Assembly: GCF_014651535.1 (NCBI RefSeq)
Contig: NZ_BMXB01000016.1
Span: 1 to 64,000 of the forward strand
Length of the DNA: 64,000 nucleotides
Source: Salinimicrobium marinum
Lineage (GTDB): Bacteria; Bacteroidota; Bacteroidia; Flavobacteriales; Flavobacteriaceae
Reading direction: 5' to 3'
Positions 42,536 through 51,599 of this stretch are shown in pieces (within the stretch, counting starts at the first letter, position 1; each line of letters opens with the position of its first letter). The notes under the pieces are model-generated. The model had not been told where the DNA came from and ran no database searches. It worked only from the letters and a program-made list of their open reading frames with translations. Position numbers and translations under genes: made by a program.

Positions 42536-43787
42536 AAAGATAGGTGAAATTTACAGGAGAAAACTCCATAATGTGGAGACTCCACCTCCCATTGATTCCT
42601 GGGATAATATTTCTGCTGCTCTTGATGAAAAAGAACGAAAAAGACGATTATTACCCTGGTGGTTCAAAGCTGCCGGAGTTGCAGCAGTCATGGCAATTCT
42701 GTTCACTCTTTTCCTGTTACCTTCGCAGGACCAGATAATTTCAGATTCTCCTTCATACTCAGTTTCCCGCGAAAATAAAACGTATAATTTCAATCCTGTT
42801 TCCAGGTATTATGAAGAAACCATGTTGAGGTCCTCAATTTTACTGGAGACGCTCATGTCAAATTCCAGGGCGAATGCCCAAAATTTTAATACCTCACCTG
42901 GACTGGCAAACGAAAAGCAGGAGAGACTGGAAGAGCACGCCACACCTATCCATACAACCGGAGAAGAAATGGTTGCGGAAGATCTAATTGTCCATTCTCC
43001 AAACAACGCTATAATAGAAGAAAATACTGCTGATGCGGAATCCGAAAAAGATGACCGGAATGTTCCTGTAATGCCGGAATTAACAGATCTGGAAGAAAGT
43101 CTTGCAAACCAGGAATTTTCAGAAGAAGAAGAGGAGGAAAAAAAAGAGTCTCTTGCCAGGAGATTTAGTATTTCAACCACTGCCGGTGCAGTCTATTATG
43201 ACAACCTGGGAAGTGGAAATTCTGTTGATCCGCAATTTGCCAAAAACAGCCGGGGAGAGATATCCATGGCTTATGGGGTGAATTTAGCGTATCAGATTTC
43301 AGAAAAAGTAAAAATCCGGACCGGAGTGAGTAAAGTGGAACTCAGCCGGAGTACACCCGATATGAGTTATGCTTCTGCATTAAATTCTGATGCGATTGAA
43401 TATGGTTCTGAAAATCTCGTTTCACCAGGATCTGGTAATCTTGACCAAAGCATGGGGTTCATAGAGATCCCGCTGGAGGTGGAGTACAATCTTATCAATA
43501 AAAAAGTAGGACTAAGTCTTATTGGTGGCGCGAGCACCCTGGTGCTGGATGAAAACATGAATTCCATAGATACGCCCGAGTCCAGGATAATCTTTGGGAA
43601 ATCAAGAAATCTCAATAATGTTAGTTTTAGCACCAACATTGGTGTAGGACTTAACTATAATATTTCTGAAGAATTTGAGCTACATCTTGAGCCAATGTTT
43701 AAATACCAGTTAAATACTTTTGAACATTCATCCGGAGTTAAACCTTATTTCTTCGGAATTTATTCAGGGTTGAGTTTTAAATTCTGA
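42525..43787 (+). CDS. anti-sigma-like membrane protein fused to an outer-membrane-barrel-like domain
   Basis: A 420-residue protein. Residues 1-40 are a short cytoplasmic segment (KIGEIYRRKLHNVETPPPIDSWDNISAAL) of the type that binds ECF sigma factors. A membrane helix follows (about 47-65, AAGVAAVMAILFTLFLL), then a long acidic periplasmic linker (about 70-215). The C-terminal 200 residues look like an eight-strand outer-membrane beta-barrel (AGAVYYDNLG to YSGLSFKF, aromatic end). The gene overlaps the sigma gene by 11 bases. One chain appears to span both membranes, so it could pass an outer-membrane signal directly to the sigma factor. Similar fusions are known in Bacteroidota; the mechanism is inferred. 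Confidence 0.72.
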   Translation: MENKKIGEIYRRKLHNVETPPPIDSWDNISAALDEKERKRRLLPWWFKAAGVAAVMAILFTLFLLPSQDQIISDSPSYSVSRENKTYNFNPVSRYYEETMLRSSILLETLMSNSRANAQNFNTSPGLANEKQERLEEHATPIHTTGEEMVAEDLIVHSPNNAIIEENTADAESEKDDRNVPVMPELTDLEESLANQEFSEEEEEEKKESLARRFSISTTAGAVYYDNLGSGNSVDPQFAKNSRGEISMAYGVNLAYQISEKVKIRTGVSKVELSRSTPDMSYASALNSDAIEYGSENLVSPGSGNLDQSMGFIEIPLEVEYNLINKKVGLSLIGGASTLVLDENMNSIDTPESRIIFGKSRNLNNVSFSTNIGVGLNYNISEEFELHLEPMFKYQLNTFEHSSGVKPYFFGIYSGLSFKF

Positions 43788-43869
43788 TAAATTTTTTTAA
43801 AAAGGGACAATTTAGAAAGCTCTTAAAGGATAGATAGATAGCTAAATATGTCTGAAGTTAAAGTAAAGA

Positions 43870-44253
43870 ATGTATACTTTTAAAAAAAACTATTTTTTTG
43901 TTACTGTTCTTCTGTTACTTATAGAAGTTTTTATAGCAATGTTTGTTCGTGACAGGTTTATAAGGCCATACGCAGGAGATTTTCTGGTAGTGATCCTTCT
44001 GTATAGTTTCCTGAAAAGCTTTTTAAAAATTTCTGTTTTAAATGCTGCTTTTTCGGTGCTTCTTTTTGCCTGCCTTGTAGAGGTATTACAGATACTGAAT
44101 CTTGCAGATCTGCCATGGTTCGAGAATAGAAAGCTGGTTCTGGTCGTGCTGGGAAGCCATTTTGAGTGGTTGGATATGCTGGCTTATTCTTTGGGCATTA
44201 TTGTTATTCTCGGAATTGAAAAATTCAGAAAAAATCCCAAACCTGTATTTTAA
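43870..44253 (+). CDS. DUF2809-family membrane protein
   Basis: A 127-residue protein with four hydrophobic helices. The family signature runs through FIRPYAGDFLVVILLYSF, LVEVLQILNL and SHFEWLDMLAYSLG. DUF2809 proteins are small inner-membrane proteins of unknown function. It lies 82 bases after the anti-sigma gene and 11 bases before the convergent channel gene. No catalytic residues are evident. Confidence 0.82.
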   Translation: MYTFKKNYFFVTVLLLLIEVFIAMFVRDRFIRPYAGDFLVVILLYSFLKSFLKISVLNAAFSVLLFACLVEVLQILNLADLPWFENRKLVLVVLGSHFEWLDMLAYSLGIIVILGIEKFRKNPKPVF

Positions 44254-44264
44254 CTCTTCGATTG

Positions 44265-45332
44265 CTATTTATACTCCTGGATCAACTGATTCCATTCCAT
44301 AGTTTTTAAGGTTCCTACCAGCACTGGATTTATAATTTCGACCAACGGAGAACCCTTAGGAAAGCTATAGCTGTAATAATCCCTCTTCAGGCTACGTTGA
44401 ATTACTTCCAGTTCGTCTCCGGCGTTTATACGATCTATTTCATATCTTAAAATGGGCTGGTCATAAACAAAAAGGGAAGTTTCATTGTTAAGCAAGCGCT
44501 GGATGCCTTCTTGTTCGTTCACCACTTTTTGACTTTGAATATTATATTGATCCAGTAACTCCTGTGCACTCGAATGCTCGACTGTTGCCACATCAAATCG
44601 GTTTAGGTCCTGTATCGAAGTTATTTCATCATTAATGTTCTGTACGGTCAAAGAAGATGCTATCCCGGCGGTCAAACTGGAGATCATGATAATAGCCATG
44701 AACATCCAGATGAACCCTATAATTCGGCCTCCAAGGGTTTTCGGGGATTTGTCTCCATATCCAACGGTAGTCATTGTGACTGCACTCCACCAGAAACCCT
44801 GAAAAATTCCCCGAGTCCCTTCTCCAAATTCTTCTTTATTTGCTTTGCGTTCAAAAAGCCATACCAGTAAGCCAAAAATAAAGATCACTCCTATTAAAAT
44901 GAGAATTGCCGAAATGAAATTCCAGCTAAACAAATTTGTTAGATATGTCCAGGTTTTGGAGCCCTGCTTTTGAGCGATTCCTGTATAGGAAATAAAATAC
45001 GGCTGAGAAAAATCTATTTTTTTCATCCGTAAATCGGTCACGGTAATGGGATTTATACTAAAATCTACTTCGTGATCTTCTACCGCCTGCAGGAGATCTG
45101 TTAAGGATGGGTAGACTTTAAATTCGTAGTCTCTTTCCAGTTCCTCATTTACCAGTTCCCAGGAAGAAATACTAAGTCCGGAGAGATTACCCGCTTCTTT
45201 TTTTACAAAAGGAGGTGTCGGCGTAATACCAATCAGGAGCCTGCCTGGTGGGTTTCTCAGGCTATCCTGTGGAAATAGATTTCCGGAAGATAAACATAAA
45301 AAGGAAAGGGTTAATAGTATTAGTTTCTTCAT
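44265..45332 (-). CDS. GluR0-like ligand-gated potassium channel
   Basis: A 355-residue protein with the layout of bacterial ionotropic glutamate receptors. A signal peptide (LILLTLSFLCLSSGNLF) is followed by the first lobe of an extracytoplasmic solute-binding domain (about 30-115), then a pore module. The module has helix M1 (FISAILILIGVIFIFGLLVWLF), pore loop with the potassium selectivity sequence TTVGYGD (Val190 central), and helix M2 (GFIWMFMAIIMISSLTAGIA). The second binding lobe follows (about 225-355). The fusion of binding domain and K+ filter is the known GluR0 arrangement. The ligand is probably an amino acid, but this cannot be read here. It stands alone, convergent with the DUF2809 gene. 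Confidence 0.85.
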   Translation of the reverse strand: MKKLILLTLSFLCLSSGNLFPQDSLRNPPGRLLIGITPTPPFVKKEAGNLSGLSISSWELVNEELERDYEFKVYPSLTDLLQAVEDHEVDFSINPITVTDLRMKKIDFSQPYFISYTGIAQKQGSKTWTYLTNLFSWNFISAILILIGVIFIFGLLVWLFERKANKEEFGEGTRGIFQGFWWSAVTMTTVGYGDKSPKTLGGRIIGFIWMFMAIIMISSLTAGIASSLTVQNINDEITSIQDLNRFDVATVEHSSAQELLDQYNIQSQKVVNEQEGIQRLLNNETSLFVYDQPILRYEIDRINAGDELEVIQRSLKRDYYSYSFPKGSPLVEIINPVLVGTLKTMEWNQLIQEYK

Positions 45333-45655
45333 CTATGAAATGTTGGATCAATGTTGTCAAACCTAAGAAAAATTTCTTCCAGCCCCGAAAGGATTGCCAA
45401 ATCTTTCAAAAGGGTTCTTTAGGGGATATATTGGTGGGTTAATCAGTTTTTAAGAAAGTCATAATAAGAAATACCACACAATTTTTGCGTAAATTTGTAA
45501 GTAATTTCTTTTATTGGGACAGAAGTTAAACCAAACAGTATCTTTATTCTTTTTTAGATAAAGTATTAGGTACTAAATAATTAATGACTGCGTTTAGCCA
45601 GGGCCACCTTTTTTGGCTGTTATAGATAGATAGAAGGGTGGAGTTTGTGTAAGAT
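45333..45655. other. intergenic region, divergent channel and PID-CTERM-like genes
   Basis: A 323-base gap. TAAATTTG at 45,490-45,497 matches the -7 consensus on the plus strand, but no TTG lies at the right distance upstream. No coding frame, hairpin with T-run or repeat was supported. Confidence 0.35.
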
Positions 45656-45928
45656 ATGAAGAATAGAGTAGAAACACTTTTTTTATTTACTGCTTTTTGC
45701 TTTTTCACCCTTTTTTCCGTTGGGCAGGAGAGATTTAATCCACCCCCGCCAGATGGTACTTACATGTCTCATGAAACCCAGGGTTGTGGTGATCTCGATG
45801 ATTCCGGTACAGATCCTGTTGTGCCTCCCGGTTTATGTATGCCAATCAATGATTACCTGATTCCCTTATTGATCGCCGGAATTCTTTTAGGTGCTTATAA
45901 AGTCCATAGAATAGAGGTGGCAAAATAA
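45656..45928 (+). CDS. short secreted protein with PID-CTERM-like sorting tail
   Basis: A 90-residue protein with an N-terminal signal peptide (LFLFTAFCFFTLFSVGQ), a short proline-rich middle (NPPPPDG, DPVVPPGLC) and a C-terminal PINDY motif followed by a hydrophobic helix (LIPLLIAGILLGAY) and a basic end (KVHRIEVAK). This three-part tail resembles the PID-CTERM signal of Bacteroidota, thought to be read by an exosortase-like enzyme. Two cysteines (QGCGD and PGLCM) could form a disulfide. No sorting enzyme is encoded in the window. The function is unknown. Confidence 0.5.
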   Translation: MKNRVETLFLFTAFCFFTLFSVGQERFNPPPPDGTYMSHETQGCGDLDDSGTDPVVPPGLCMPINDYLIPLLIAGILLGAYKVHRIEVAK

Positions 45929-45939
45929 TTGGCCTTTGG

Positions 45940-46530
45940 TTATTTCCCCAGTTTCTTTAACCGCTGCACATATTTCCCGATTACATCAAATTCTAAATTC
46001 ACCGTATCTCCTGTTTTTAGCAGTTTAAATGTGGTGTGTTCCAGGGTGTAAGGAATAATAGCTACACTAAACTCATTTTTACCTGAATTTACTACTGTTA
46101 AACTTACTCCGTTTACGGTAATTGAACCCTTTTCAATGGTAATATTTTCGGAAGATTCAACATAAGAAAAGGTGAAATAGGTGCTTCCTTCCAGTTCTTC
46201 AATATGTGAACAAACAGCCGTATGATCCACATGCCCCTGTACAATATGTCCGTCCAGTCTTGCTCCCAGCTTCATTCCTCTTTCAAGATTAATAATGCTT
46301 CCAGTACTCAGTTCCTTAAGGTTTGTTTTGTCCAGAGTTTCTTTTATAGCGGTAACAGTGTAATAGGGACTATCAATAGCAACCACTGTTAGGCATACAC
46401 CATTATGGGCTATACTTTGATCCACCTTCAATTCAGGAGTCATTTTTGCCTTTACTCTAATATTCAGGTTGTCGGCTGTTGTTTTTAGCTCTGCAATTTC
46501 CCCCAGTTCTTCAATGATACCTGTGAACAT
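45940..46530 (-). CDS. ribE: riboflavin synthase alpha chain
   Basis: A 196-residue enzyme that dismutates two 6,7-dimethyl-8-ribityllumazine molecules to riboflavin. It opens with the invariant MFTGIIEELGEI and contains the two tandem lumazine-binding barrels. The first has SIAHNGVCLTVV, and the second has GHIVQGHVDHTA and GSITVNGVSLTVV. The start is set at 46,530 by this N terminus; the frame extends further upstream but that part is unrelated and overlaps pdxA. It is divergent from pdxA with a 61-base shared promoter region. Confidence 0.95.
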   Translation of the reverse strand: MFTGIIEELGEIAELKTTADNLNIRVKAKMTPELKVDQSIAHNGVCLTVVAIDSPYYTVTAIKETLDKTNLKELSTGSIINLERGMKLGARLDGHIVQGHVDHTAVCSHIEELEGSTYFTFSYVESSENITIEKGSITVNGVSLTVVNSGKNEFSVAIIPYTLEHTTFKLLKTGDTVNLEFDVIGKYVQRLKKLGK

Positions 46531-46548
46531 ATTTACTATTATATTAAT

Positions 46549-46556
46549 TACCTTTG
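46549..46556 (+). promoter_or_regulatory. pdxA -7 promoter element
   Basis: TACCTTTG matches the Bacteroidota TAnnTTTG consensus and lies 36 bases before the pdxA ATG. A matching TTG at -33 was not found. Confidence 0.5.
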
Positions 46557-46591
46557 CCTGTAAAATTAACAATAAAAACGGGGAACGAATT

Positions 46592-47647
46592 ATGAAGTCA
46601 GCCGAAAAAATAAAATTAGGAGTCAGTATTGGAGATCTTAATGGGATAGGGAGTGAAATAGCCTTAAAGACATTTGAAGATCCAAGGATGCTTGATTTCT
46701 GTACCCCTGTTATTTTCGCTTCAGCAAAGACTATTTCCTTTCTGAATAAGAGGTTTAAATTTGATATCAAGTTTCAGGGGGTGGAAGATGCTTCCCAGGC
46801 CATTGAAGGAAAAGTCAATGTGGTAAATGTATGGAAGGAAACAGTGCCTATCAATTTCGGAGAAGAGGATAAAGTAGCCGGTGAATATTCTTTTAAATCT
46901 CTGGAAGCTGCGACAAAAGCATTGAAGGAAGATCATATAGATGTGCTGGTGACCGCACCAATCAATAAACATAATATTCAGTCCGAAAATTTTAATTTTC
47001 CCGGACATACAGATTATCTGGCAAAAGAACTTGAAGGTGATAGTCTCATGTTTATGATCACTCCTGAAGCAGCCGGATTAAAAGTAGGCTTACTTACAGA
47101 TCATGTTGCGGTGAAAGATGTGGCTGCAGCCATTACTCCTGAATTGATTGAAAAAAAGATAAATATAATCTATAAGACTCTACAGCAGGATTTCAGGGTT
47201 CAGCAACCAAAAATAGCAGTTTTAGGAATTAATCCACATAGCGGAGATAATGGTGTCATTGGAAAGGAAGATGAAGAAGTGCTGAAACCGACACTTGAAA
47301 ATATCAGAAACAACGGAAAGATGGTTTTTGGACCTTATTCTGCCGATAGCTTTTTTGGCTCCGGAAATTATAAAAATTTTGATGCCGTTGTCGCGGCCTA
47401 TCATGACCAGGGGCTTATTCCATTTAAAACCCTATCTTTTGGCAACGGAGTGAATTTCACTGCCGGACTTAAAAAAGTGCGTACTTCCCCAGATCATGGT
47501 ACGGCTTATGAAATAGCAGGGAAAAACAAAGCCGATCACCATTCATTCAAAGAGGCGGTGTTTAAAGCAATTGATATTTACAGAAACAGGATGGAGTATA
47601 TGGAACTTACCAAAGATGTCCTTAAAAAGCAGGGAAAAAAGATATAA
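46592..47647 (+). CDS. pdxA: 4-hydroxythreonine-4-phosphate dehydrogenase
   Basis: A 351-residue NAD-dependent enzyme of pyridoxal 5'-phosphate synthesis (DXP-dependent route). Family marks are GVSIGDLNGIGSEIALK at the N terminus, TAPINKHNIQ, the metal-binding FPGHTDYLA, AVLGINPHSGDNG and VVAAYHDQGLIPFKTL. Length is normal. ATG 46,592 is chosen because the family begins there, although the frame is open to 46,469 across the promoter and into ribE. It is probably transcribed alone. Confidence 0.95.
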   Translation: MKSAEKIKLGVSIGDLNGIGSEIALKTFEDPRMLDFCTPVIFASAKTISFLNKRFKFDIKFQGVEDASQAIEGKVNVVNVWKETVPINFGEEDKVAGEYSFKSLEAATKALKEDHIDVLVTAPINKHNIQSENFNFPGHTDYLAKELEGDSLMFMITPEAAGLKVGLLTDHVAVKDVAAAITPELIEKKINIIYKTLQQDFRVQQPKIAVLGINPHSGDNGVIGKEDEEVLKPTLENIRNNGKMVFGPYSADSFFGSGNYKNFDAVVAAYHDQGLIPFKTLSFGNGVNFTAGLKKVRTSPDHGTAYEIAGKNKADHHSFKEAVFKAIDIYRNRMEYMELTKDVLKKQGKKI

Positions 47648-47690
47648 ACATAATTTTGTTTATAAAGAAGTCCCAATTAATTAATTTTTA

Positions 47691-47698
47691 TATCTTTG
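47691..47698 (+). promoter_or_regulatory. promoter of the DUF177-rpmF unit
   Basis: TATCTTTG, followed by CACCC, is a perfect TAnnTTTG element 46 bases before the DUF177 start codon. It implies transcription start near 47,704, which rules out the upstream frame extension to 47,696. Confidence 0.6.
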
Positions 47699-47743
47699 CA
47701 CCCGCCTTATCCCAAGGGAAAGGCACTCGAAACTGATGATGAA

Positions 47744-48280
47744 ATGAGGAATTTAAAGGAGTTTACAATCCCTTTTGTAGGACTGAAACAGGGAAAGCAC
47801 GGGTTTGAGTACAGTATTGACAATAAGTTCTTTGAACATTTTGATTACGATGAATTTAATAGTTCAGACCTAAAGATCGACCTTATCCTGGATAAGAAGT
47901 CGACCATGATGGAATTAACATTTAAAGCATCGGGAACGGTAAACATTTTTTGTGATCTTACCAATGAGCCTTACGACCAGCCAATTGACAGTGAATTATT
48001 TTTGGTAGTAAAGTTCGGGCCGGAGTACAATGATGATAACGAGGATCTGTTAATTCTTCCGCATGGAGAATTTGAAGTAAATGTACAACAGTATATTTAT
48101 GAGTTGATCGTTTTAGCCGTACCTTCAAAAAGAGTTCACCCGGGAGTTATAGACGGGTCATTAAGATCTGAAGTACTGGAAAAACTTGAGGAGTTAAGTC
48201 CAAAACAAAAAGAAGTAATAGAAGAAGAGGATATTGATCCTCGATGGAACAAATTAAAGAATTTATTAAACGATAAATAA
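47744..48280 (+). CDS. DUF177/YceD-family protein
   Basis: A 178-residue protein starting MRNLKEFTIPFVGLKQG. It contains the YceD core: IDLILDKKSTMMELTFKASG, FCDLTNEPYDQPID, and a C-terminal DPRWNKLKNLL. The gene almost always precedes rpmF, as here (9-base gap). YceD is required for normal 23S rRNA metabolism in other bacteria and in plastids. The cysteine pairs of some family members are not complete here. The call is secure; its molecular action is little known. Confidence 0.85.
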   Translation: MRNLKEFTIPFVGLKQGKHGFEYSIDNKFFEHFDYDEFNSSDLKIDLILDKKSTMMELTFKASGTVNIFCDLTNEPYDQPIDSELFLVVKFGPEYNDDNEDLLILPHGEFEVNVQQYIYELIVLAVPSKRVHPGVIDGSLRSEVLEKLEELSPKQKEVIEEEDIDPRWNKLKNLLNDK

Positions 48281-48289
48281 TACGCAGCC

Positions 48290-48487
48290 ATGGCACATCC
48301 TAAGAGAAAAATCTCCAAAACGAGAAGAGATAAGAGAAGAACACATTATAAAGCATCTGTTCCTCAAATTGCTACAGATCCTACAACAGGAGAAGCACAT
48401 TTGTATCACAGAGCTCACTGGCATGAAGGTAAATTATATTACCGTGGGCAGGTTTTAATTGATAATACTGAAGAAGTAGAGGCTTAA
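48290..48487 (+). CDS. rpmF: 50S ribosomal protein L32
   Basis: A 65-residue ribosomal protein with the typical basic N terminus ([20 protein letters not shown]). The zinc-type cysteines found in some L32 proteins are absent; [17 protein letters not shown] occupies that region, so this is a zinc-independent form as usual in Bacteroidota. It is transcribed with DUF177 and followed by a terminator at 48,514. Confidence 0.97.
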   Translation: MAHPKRKISKTRRDKRRTHYKASVPQIATDPTTGEAHLYHRAHWHEGKLYYRGQVLIDNTEEVEA

Positions 48488-48513
48488 TTTTCAGAGCTTT
48501 GAAATTTAGACAA

Positions 48514-48537
48514 ACTCTCACATTGTGAGAGTTTTTT
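48514..48537 (+). terminator. terminator after rpmF
   Basis: ACTCTCAC pairs perfectly with GTGAGAGT (8 bp), with loop ATT and a following run of six T. It partly separates rpmF from the fabH-accBC genes, which have their own promoter. Confidence 0.8.
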
Positions 48538-48545
48538 GTTTTAAG

Positions 48546-48575
48546 TTGAAAAAGTGCTAAAAACACCTTAATTTG
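48546..48575 (+). promoter_or_regulatory. fabH promoter
   Basis: TTG (48,546-48,548) and TTAATTTG (48,568-48,575) are separated by 19 bases, the expected -33/-7 spacing of the Bacteroidota housekeeping promoter. The -7 has one mismatch. The start would be near 48,581, 76 bases before fabH. Confidence 0.55.
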
Positions 48576-48656
48576 CACCGCTGTATAAAGAACATTTAGT
48601 ACATTCCTGATATACAGGTATGTTTAATTTTTTGTACCGGGCATAAAATCATTTTT

Positions 48657-49652
48657 ATGAGTAAAATCACGGCAGCAATCACCGCTGTAGGCGCATATGT
48701 ACCCGACTTTGTGTTGTCCAATAAGGTTTTGGAAACGATGGTTGATACTAATGATGAATGGATTACTTCTAGAACCGGAATTAAGGAGCGCCGACTATTA
48801 AAAGATCCCGATAAAGGAACTTCTTACCTCGCCATAAATGCCGCAAAAGATCTTATAGCTAAATCTGGTCTGGACCCTAAAGAGATAGACCTGGTGGTCG
48901 TTGCTACTGCAACACCCGATCTTCCTGTCGCTTCAACAGCAGTTTATGTAGCAACAGAAATTGGGGCAACCAATGCCTTTGCGTATGATCTACAGGCAGC
49001 ATGTTCAGGATTTTTATATGGAATGTCTACTGCGGCTGCTTATATAGAATCTGGCAGGTATAAAAAGGTGCTCGTCATTGGCGCAGATAAAATGTCGTCA
49101 ATTATTGACTATACAGATCGTACTACCTGTATAATTTTTGGAGACGGTGCGGGAGCAGCTCTCTTTGAACCAAATCATGAAGGATTTGGGCTGCAGGATG
49201 AAATGCTAAGAAGTGATGGCCAGGGAAGAGAATTCCTGAAAATTGATGCCGGTGGCTCTATTTTACCAGCTTCAGCTCAAACAGTAGCCGATAGAAAGCA
49301 TTTTGTACACCAGGATGGAAAGACAGTATTCAAATTTGCTGTTTCGAACATGGCAGACATTAGTGCCGAGATCATGGAGCGCAATTCCCTTACCAACGAA
49401 GATGTTGACTGGTTAGTGCCGCATCAGGCAAATATGCGTATCATTGATGCCACAGCAAATAGAATGAAACTTGACGACTCAAAAGTTCTTAAGAATATTC
49501 AGCGATACGGAAATACCACTTCAGCAACACTTCCGTTGTTATTGAGTGATTTTGAAAAGCAACTGAAAAAAGGAGATAACTTAATTTTTGCTTCATTTGG
49601 AGGAGGTTTCACCTGGGGATCTATCTATTTGAAATGGGCATACAATTCTTAA
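48657..49652 (+). CDS. fabH: 3-oxoacyl-ACP synthase III
   Basis: A 331-residue condensing enzyme that starts fatty-acid synthesis by joining an acyl-CoA to malonyl-ACP. The active-site Cys116 lies in LQAACSGFLYG, His in WLVPHQANMRI and Asn in QRYGNTTSATLP. The N-terminal VDTNDEWITSRTGIKER is the FabH signature. It is followed by accB and accC, which make malonyl-CoA, so the operon links supply and first use. Branched-chain primer use is usual in this phylum but is not visible in the sequence. Confidence 0.96.
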   Translation: MSKITAAITAVGAYVPDFVLSNKVLETMVDTNDEWITSRTGIKERRLLKDPDKGTSYLAINAAKDLIAKSGLDPKEIDLVVVATATPDLPVASTAVYVATEIGATNAFAYDLQAACSGFLYGMSTAAAYIESGRYKKVLVIGADKMSSIIDYTDRTTCIIFGDGAGAALFEPNHEGFGLQDEMLRSDGQGREFLKIDAGGSILPASAQTVADRKHFVHQDGKTVFKFAVSNMADISAEIMERNSLTNEDVDWLVPHQANMRIIDATANRMKLDDSKVLKNIQRYGNTTSATLPLLLSDFEKQLKKGDNLIFASFGGGFTWGSIYLKWAYNS

Positions 49653-49683
49653 AACAAAAAACCCAACACTTTAATTCAATATT

Positions 49684-50184
49684 ATGGATTTAAAAGAAAT
49701 TCAGAATTTAATCAAATTCGTAGCAAAATCTGGGGCCAGTGAGGTCAAACTGGAGATGGATGATATCAAAATCACCATCAAAACAGGATCTGACGAGAAC
49801 CGGGAAACTACCATTGTACAACAGGTACCAATGGGAGGAATGCAACAGCAACCACAAATGCAGCAACAGCCCGCCTCACAAGCACCTCAGACTGAAGCTC
49901 CATCTTCTGGTGAAAAAGATTCAGCTGCTCAGGATGATTCTAAATACATCACTGTAAAATCTCCTATCATCGGAACTTTTTATCGTAAACCATCACCAGA
50001 TAAAGGTCCGTTTGTAGAAGTAGGAACTTCTATTAAAGAAGGAGATGTTCTTTGTGTGATCGAAGCAATGAAACTTTTCAATGAGATAGAGAGTGAAGTT
50101 TCAGGAAAAATAGTAAAAGTATTGGTAGACGATTCTTCTCCTGTAGAATTTGATCAGCCGTTATTTTTAGTAGATCCATCTTAA
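49684..50184 (+). CDS. accB: biotin carboxyl carrier protein of acetyl-CoA carboxylase
   Basis: A 166-residue carrier. The N-terminal helix is followed by a Gln/Pro/Ala-rich flexible linker (about 55-85) and a biotinyl domain. Biotin attaches to Lys130 in the IEAMKLFNEIE motif, and the thumb-like GTFYRKPSPDKGPFVE marks a bacterial AccB. It is 31 bases after fabH and 55 before accC. Confidence 0.96.
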   Translation: MDLKEIQNLIKFVAKSGASEVKLEMDDIKITIKTGSDENRETTIVQQVPMGGMQQQPQMQQQPASQAPQTEAPSSGEKDSAAQDDSKYITVKSPIIGTFYRKPSPDKGPFVEVGTSIKEGDVLCVIEAMKLFNEIESEVSGKIVKVLVDDSSPVEFDQPLFLVDPS

Positions 50185-50239
50185 AAATAATACCATCGCC
50201 AGATGAGGTTGTCAACCCGTCTGCATAAAAAATAAAGGT

Positions 50240-51592
50240 ATGTTTAAAAAAATATTAATTGCCAACAGGGGAGAAATTGCCCTGCGTGTTATCCGCACGT
50301 GTAAGGAGATGGGGATTAAAACAGTGGCTGTTTACTCTACTGTTGATGCCGAAAGTCTGCACGTAAGGTTCGCAGATGAAGCTGTGTGTATAGGACCTGC
50401 CCCAAGTAATTTGTCTTACCTTAAAATTTCAAACATCATTGCTGCGGCGGAGATTACCAATGCCGATGCGATTCATCCAGGATACGGATTCTTATCTGAA
50501 AATGCTAAATTTTCAAAGATCTGTGCCGAACATAATATAAAATTTATTGGTGCCAGCCCCGATATGATTGATAAAATGGGGGATAAGGCGACAGCTAAAG
50601 CTACCATGCGTGCTGCCGGTGTTCCTTGCGTACCCGGATCTGAAGGAATTCTTCCTTCTTATGAAGATGCAGAAAGAATTGCTGTGGACATGGGGTTTCC
50701 GGTGATGCTTAAGGCTACTGCCGGAGGTGGTGGAAAAGGAATGCGTGCCGTTTGGAAGAAAGAAGATCTTCGTGCCGCCTGGGATTCTGCCCGCCAGGAA
50801 GCAGCAGCATCTTTTGGAAATGACGGTATGTACATGGAAAAGCTTATCGAAGAGCCAAGGCATATCGAAATTCAGATTGTTGGAGACAGCTCCGGAAAAG
50901 CCTGTCATTTATCTGAAAGGGATTGTTCTGTACAACGTCGTCACCAGAAATTAACCGAAGAGACACCTTCTCCATTCATGACCGATAAACTTCGGAAGCA
51001 AATGGGAGAAGCTGCAGTAAAGGCTGCTGAATATATTAAATACGAAGGAGCCGGTACGGTAGAATTTTTGGTGGATAAACACCGGAATTTTTACTTTATG
51101 GAGATGAACACCCGAATCCAGGTGGAGCACCCAATTACCGAACAGGTAATTGACTATGACCTAATCAGGGAGCAGATTCTTGTAGCCGCCGGAATTCCTA
51201 TTTCAGGAAAAAATTATTTCCCGCAATTGCATTCCATTGAGTGCCGTATCAATGCCGAAGATCCTTATAACAACTTCAGGCCTTCGCCGGGAAAAATTAC
51301 TAATTTGCATGCGCCGGGTGGACATGGGGTGAGAATAGATACTCACGTTTATAGTGGATATATAATTCCGCCAAACTACGATTCCATGATCGCCAAATTG
51401 ATCACCACTGCCCAAACCAGGGAAGAGGCGATCAACAAGATGAAAAGAGCACTGGATGAGTTCGTGATAGAAGGGGTGAAAACAACCATTCCTTTCCATC
51501 GCCAGTTAATGGATGAGCCAGATTATGTGGCGGGTAATTACACCACAAAATTCATGGAAACATTCAAAATGAAACCTGTAATAGAAGAATAA
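50240..51592 (+). CDS. accC: biotin carboxylase subunit of acetyl-CoA carboxylase
   Basis: A 450-residue ATP-grasp enzyme that carboxylates biotin on AccB. Visible family marks are [30 protein letters not shown], the glycine-rich ATP loop [25 protein letters not shown] and the catalytic [14 protein letters not shown]. Length is normal. It is last in the fabH-accBC unit and is closed by a strong terminator. Confidence 0.97.
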   Translation: MFKKILIANRGEIALRVIRTCKEMGIKTVAVYSTVDAESLHVRFADEAVCIGPAPSNLSYLKISNIIAAAEITNADAIHPGYGFLSENAKFSKICAEHNIKFIGASPDMIDKMGDKATAKATMRAAGVPCVPGSEGILPSYEDAERIAVDMGFPVMLKATAGGGGKGMRAVWKKEDLRAAWDSARQEAAASFGNDGMYMEKLIEEPRHIEIQIVGDSSGKACHLSERDCSVQRRHQKLTEETPSPFMTDKLRKQMGEAAVKAAEYIKYEGAGTVEFLVDKHRNFYFMEMNTRIQVEHPITEQVIDYDLIREQILVAAGIPISGKNYFPQLHSIECRINAEDPYNNFRPSPGKITNLHAPGGHGVRIDTHVYSGYIIPPNYDSMIAKLITTAQTREEAINKMKRALDEFVIEGVKTTIPFHRQLMDEPDYVAGNYTTKFMETFKMKPVIEE

Positions 51593-51599
51593 CAATCAA

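Noticed and set aside
45940-46770. Riboflavin synthase extended to 276 residues
   Set aside because: The upstream 80 residues do not match the family and overlap the divergent pdxA gene; MFTGIIEEL at 46,530 is the invariant start.
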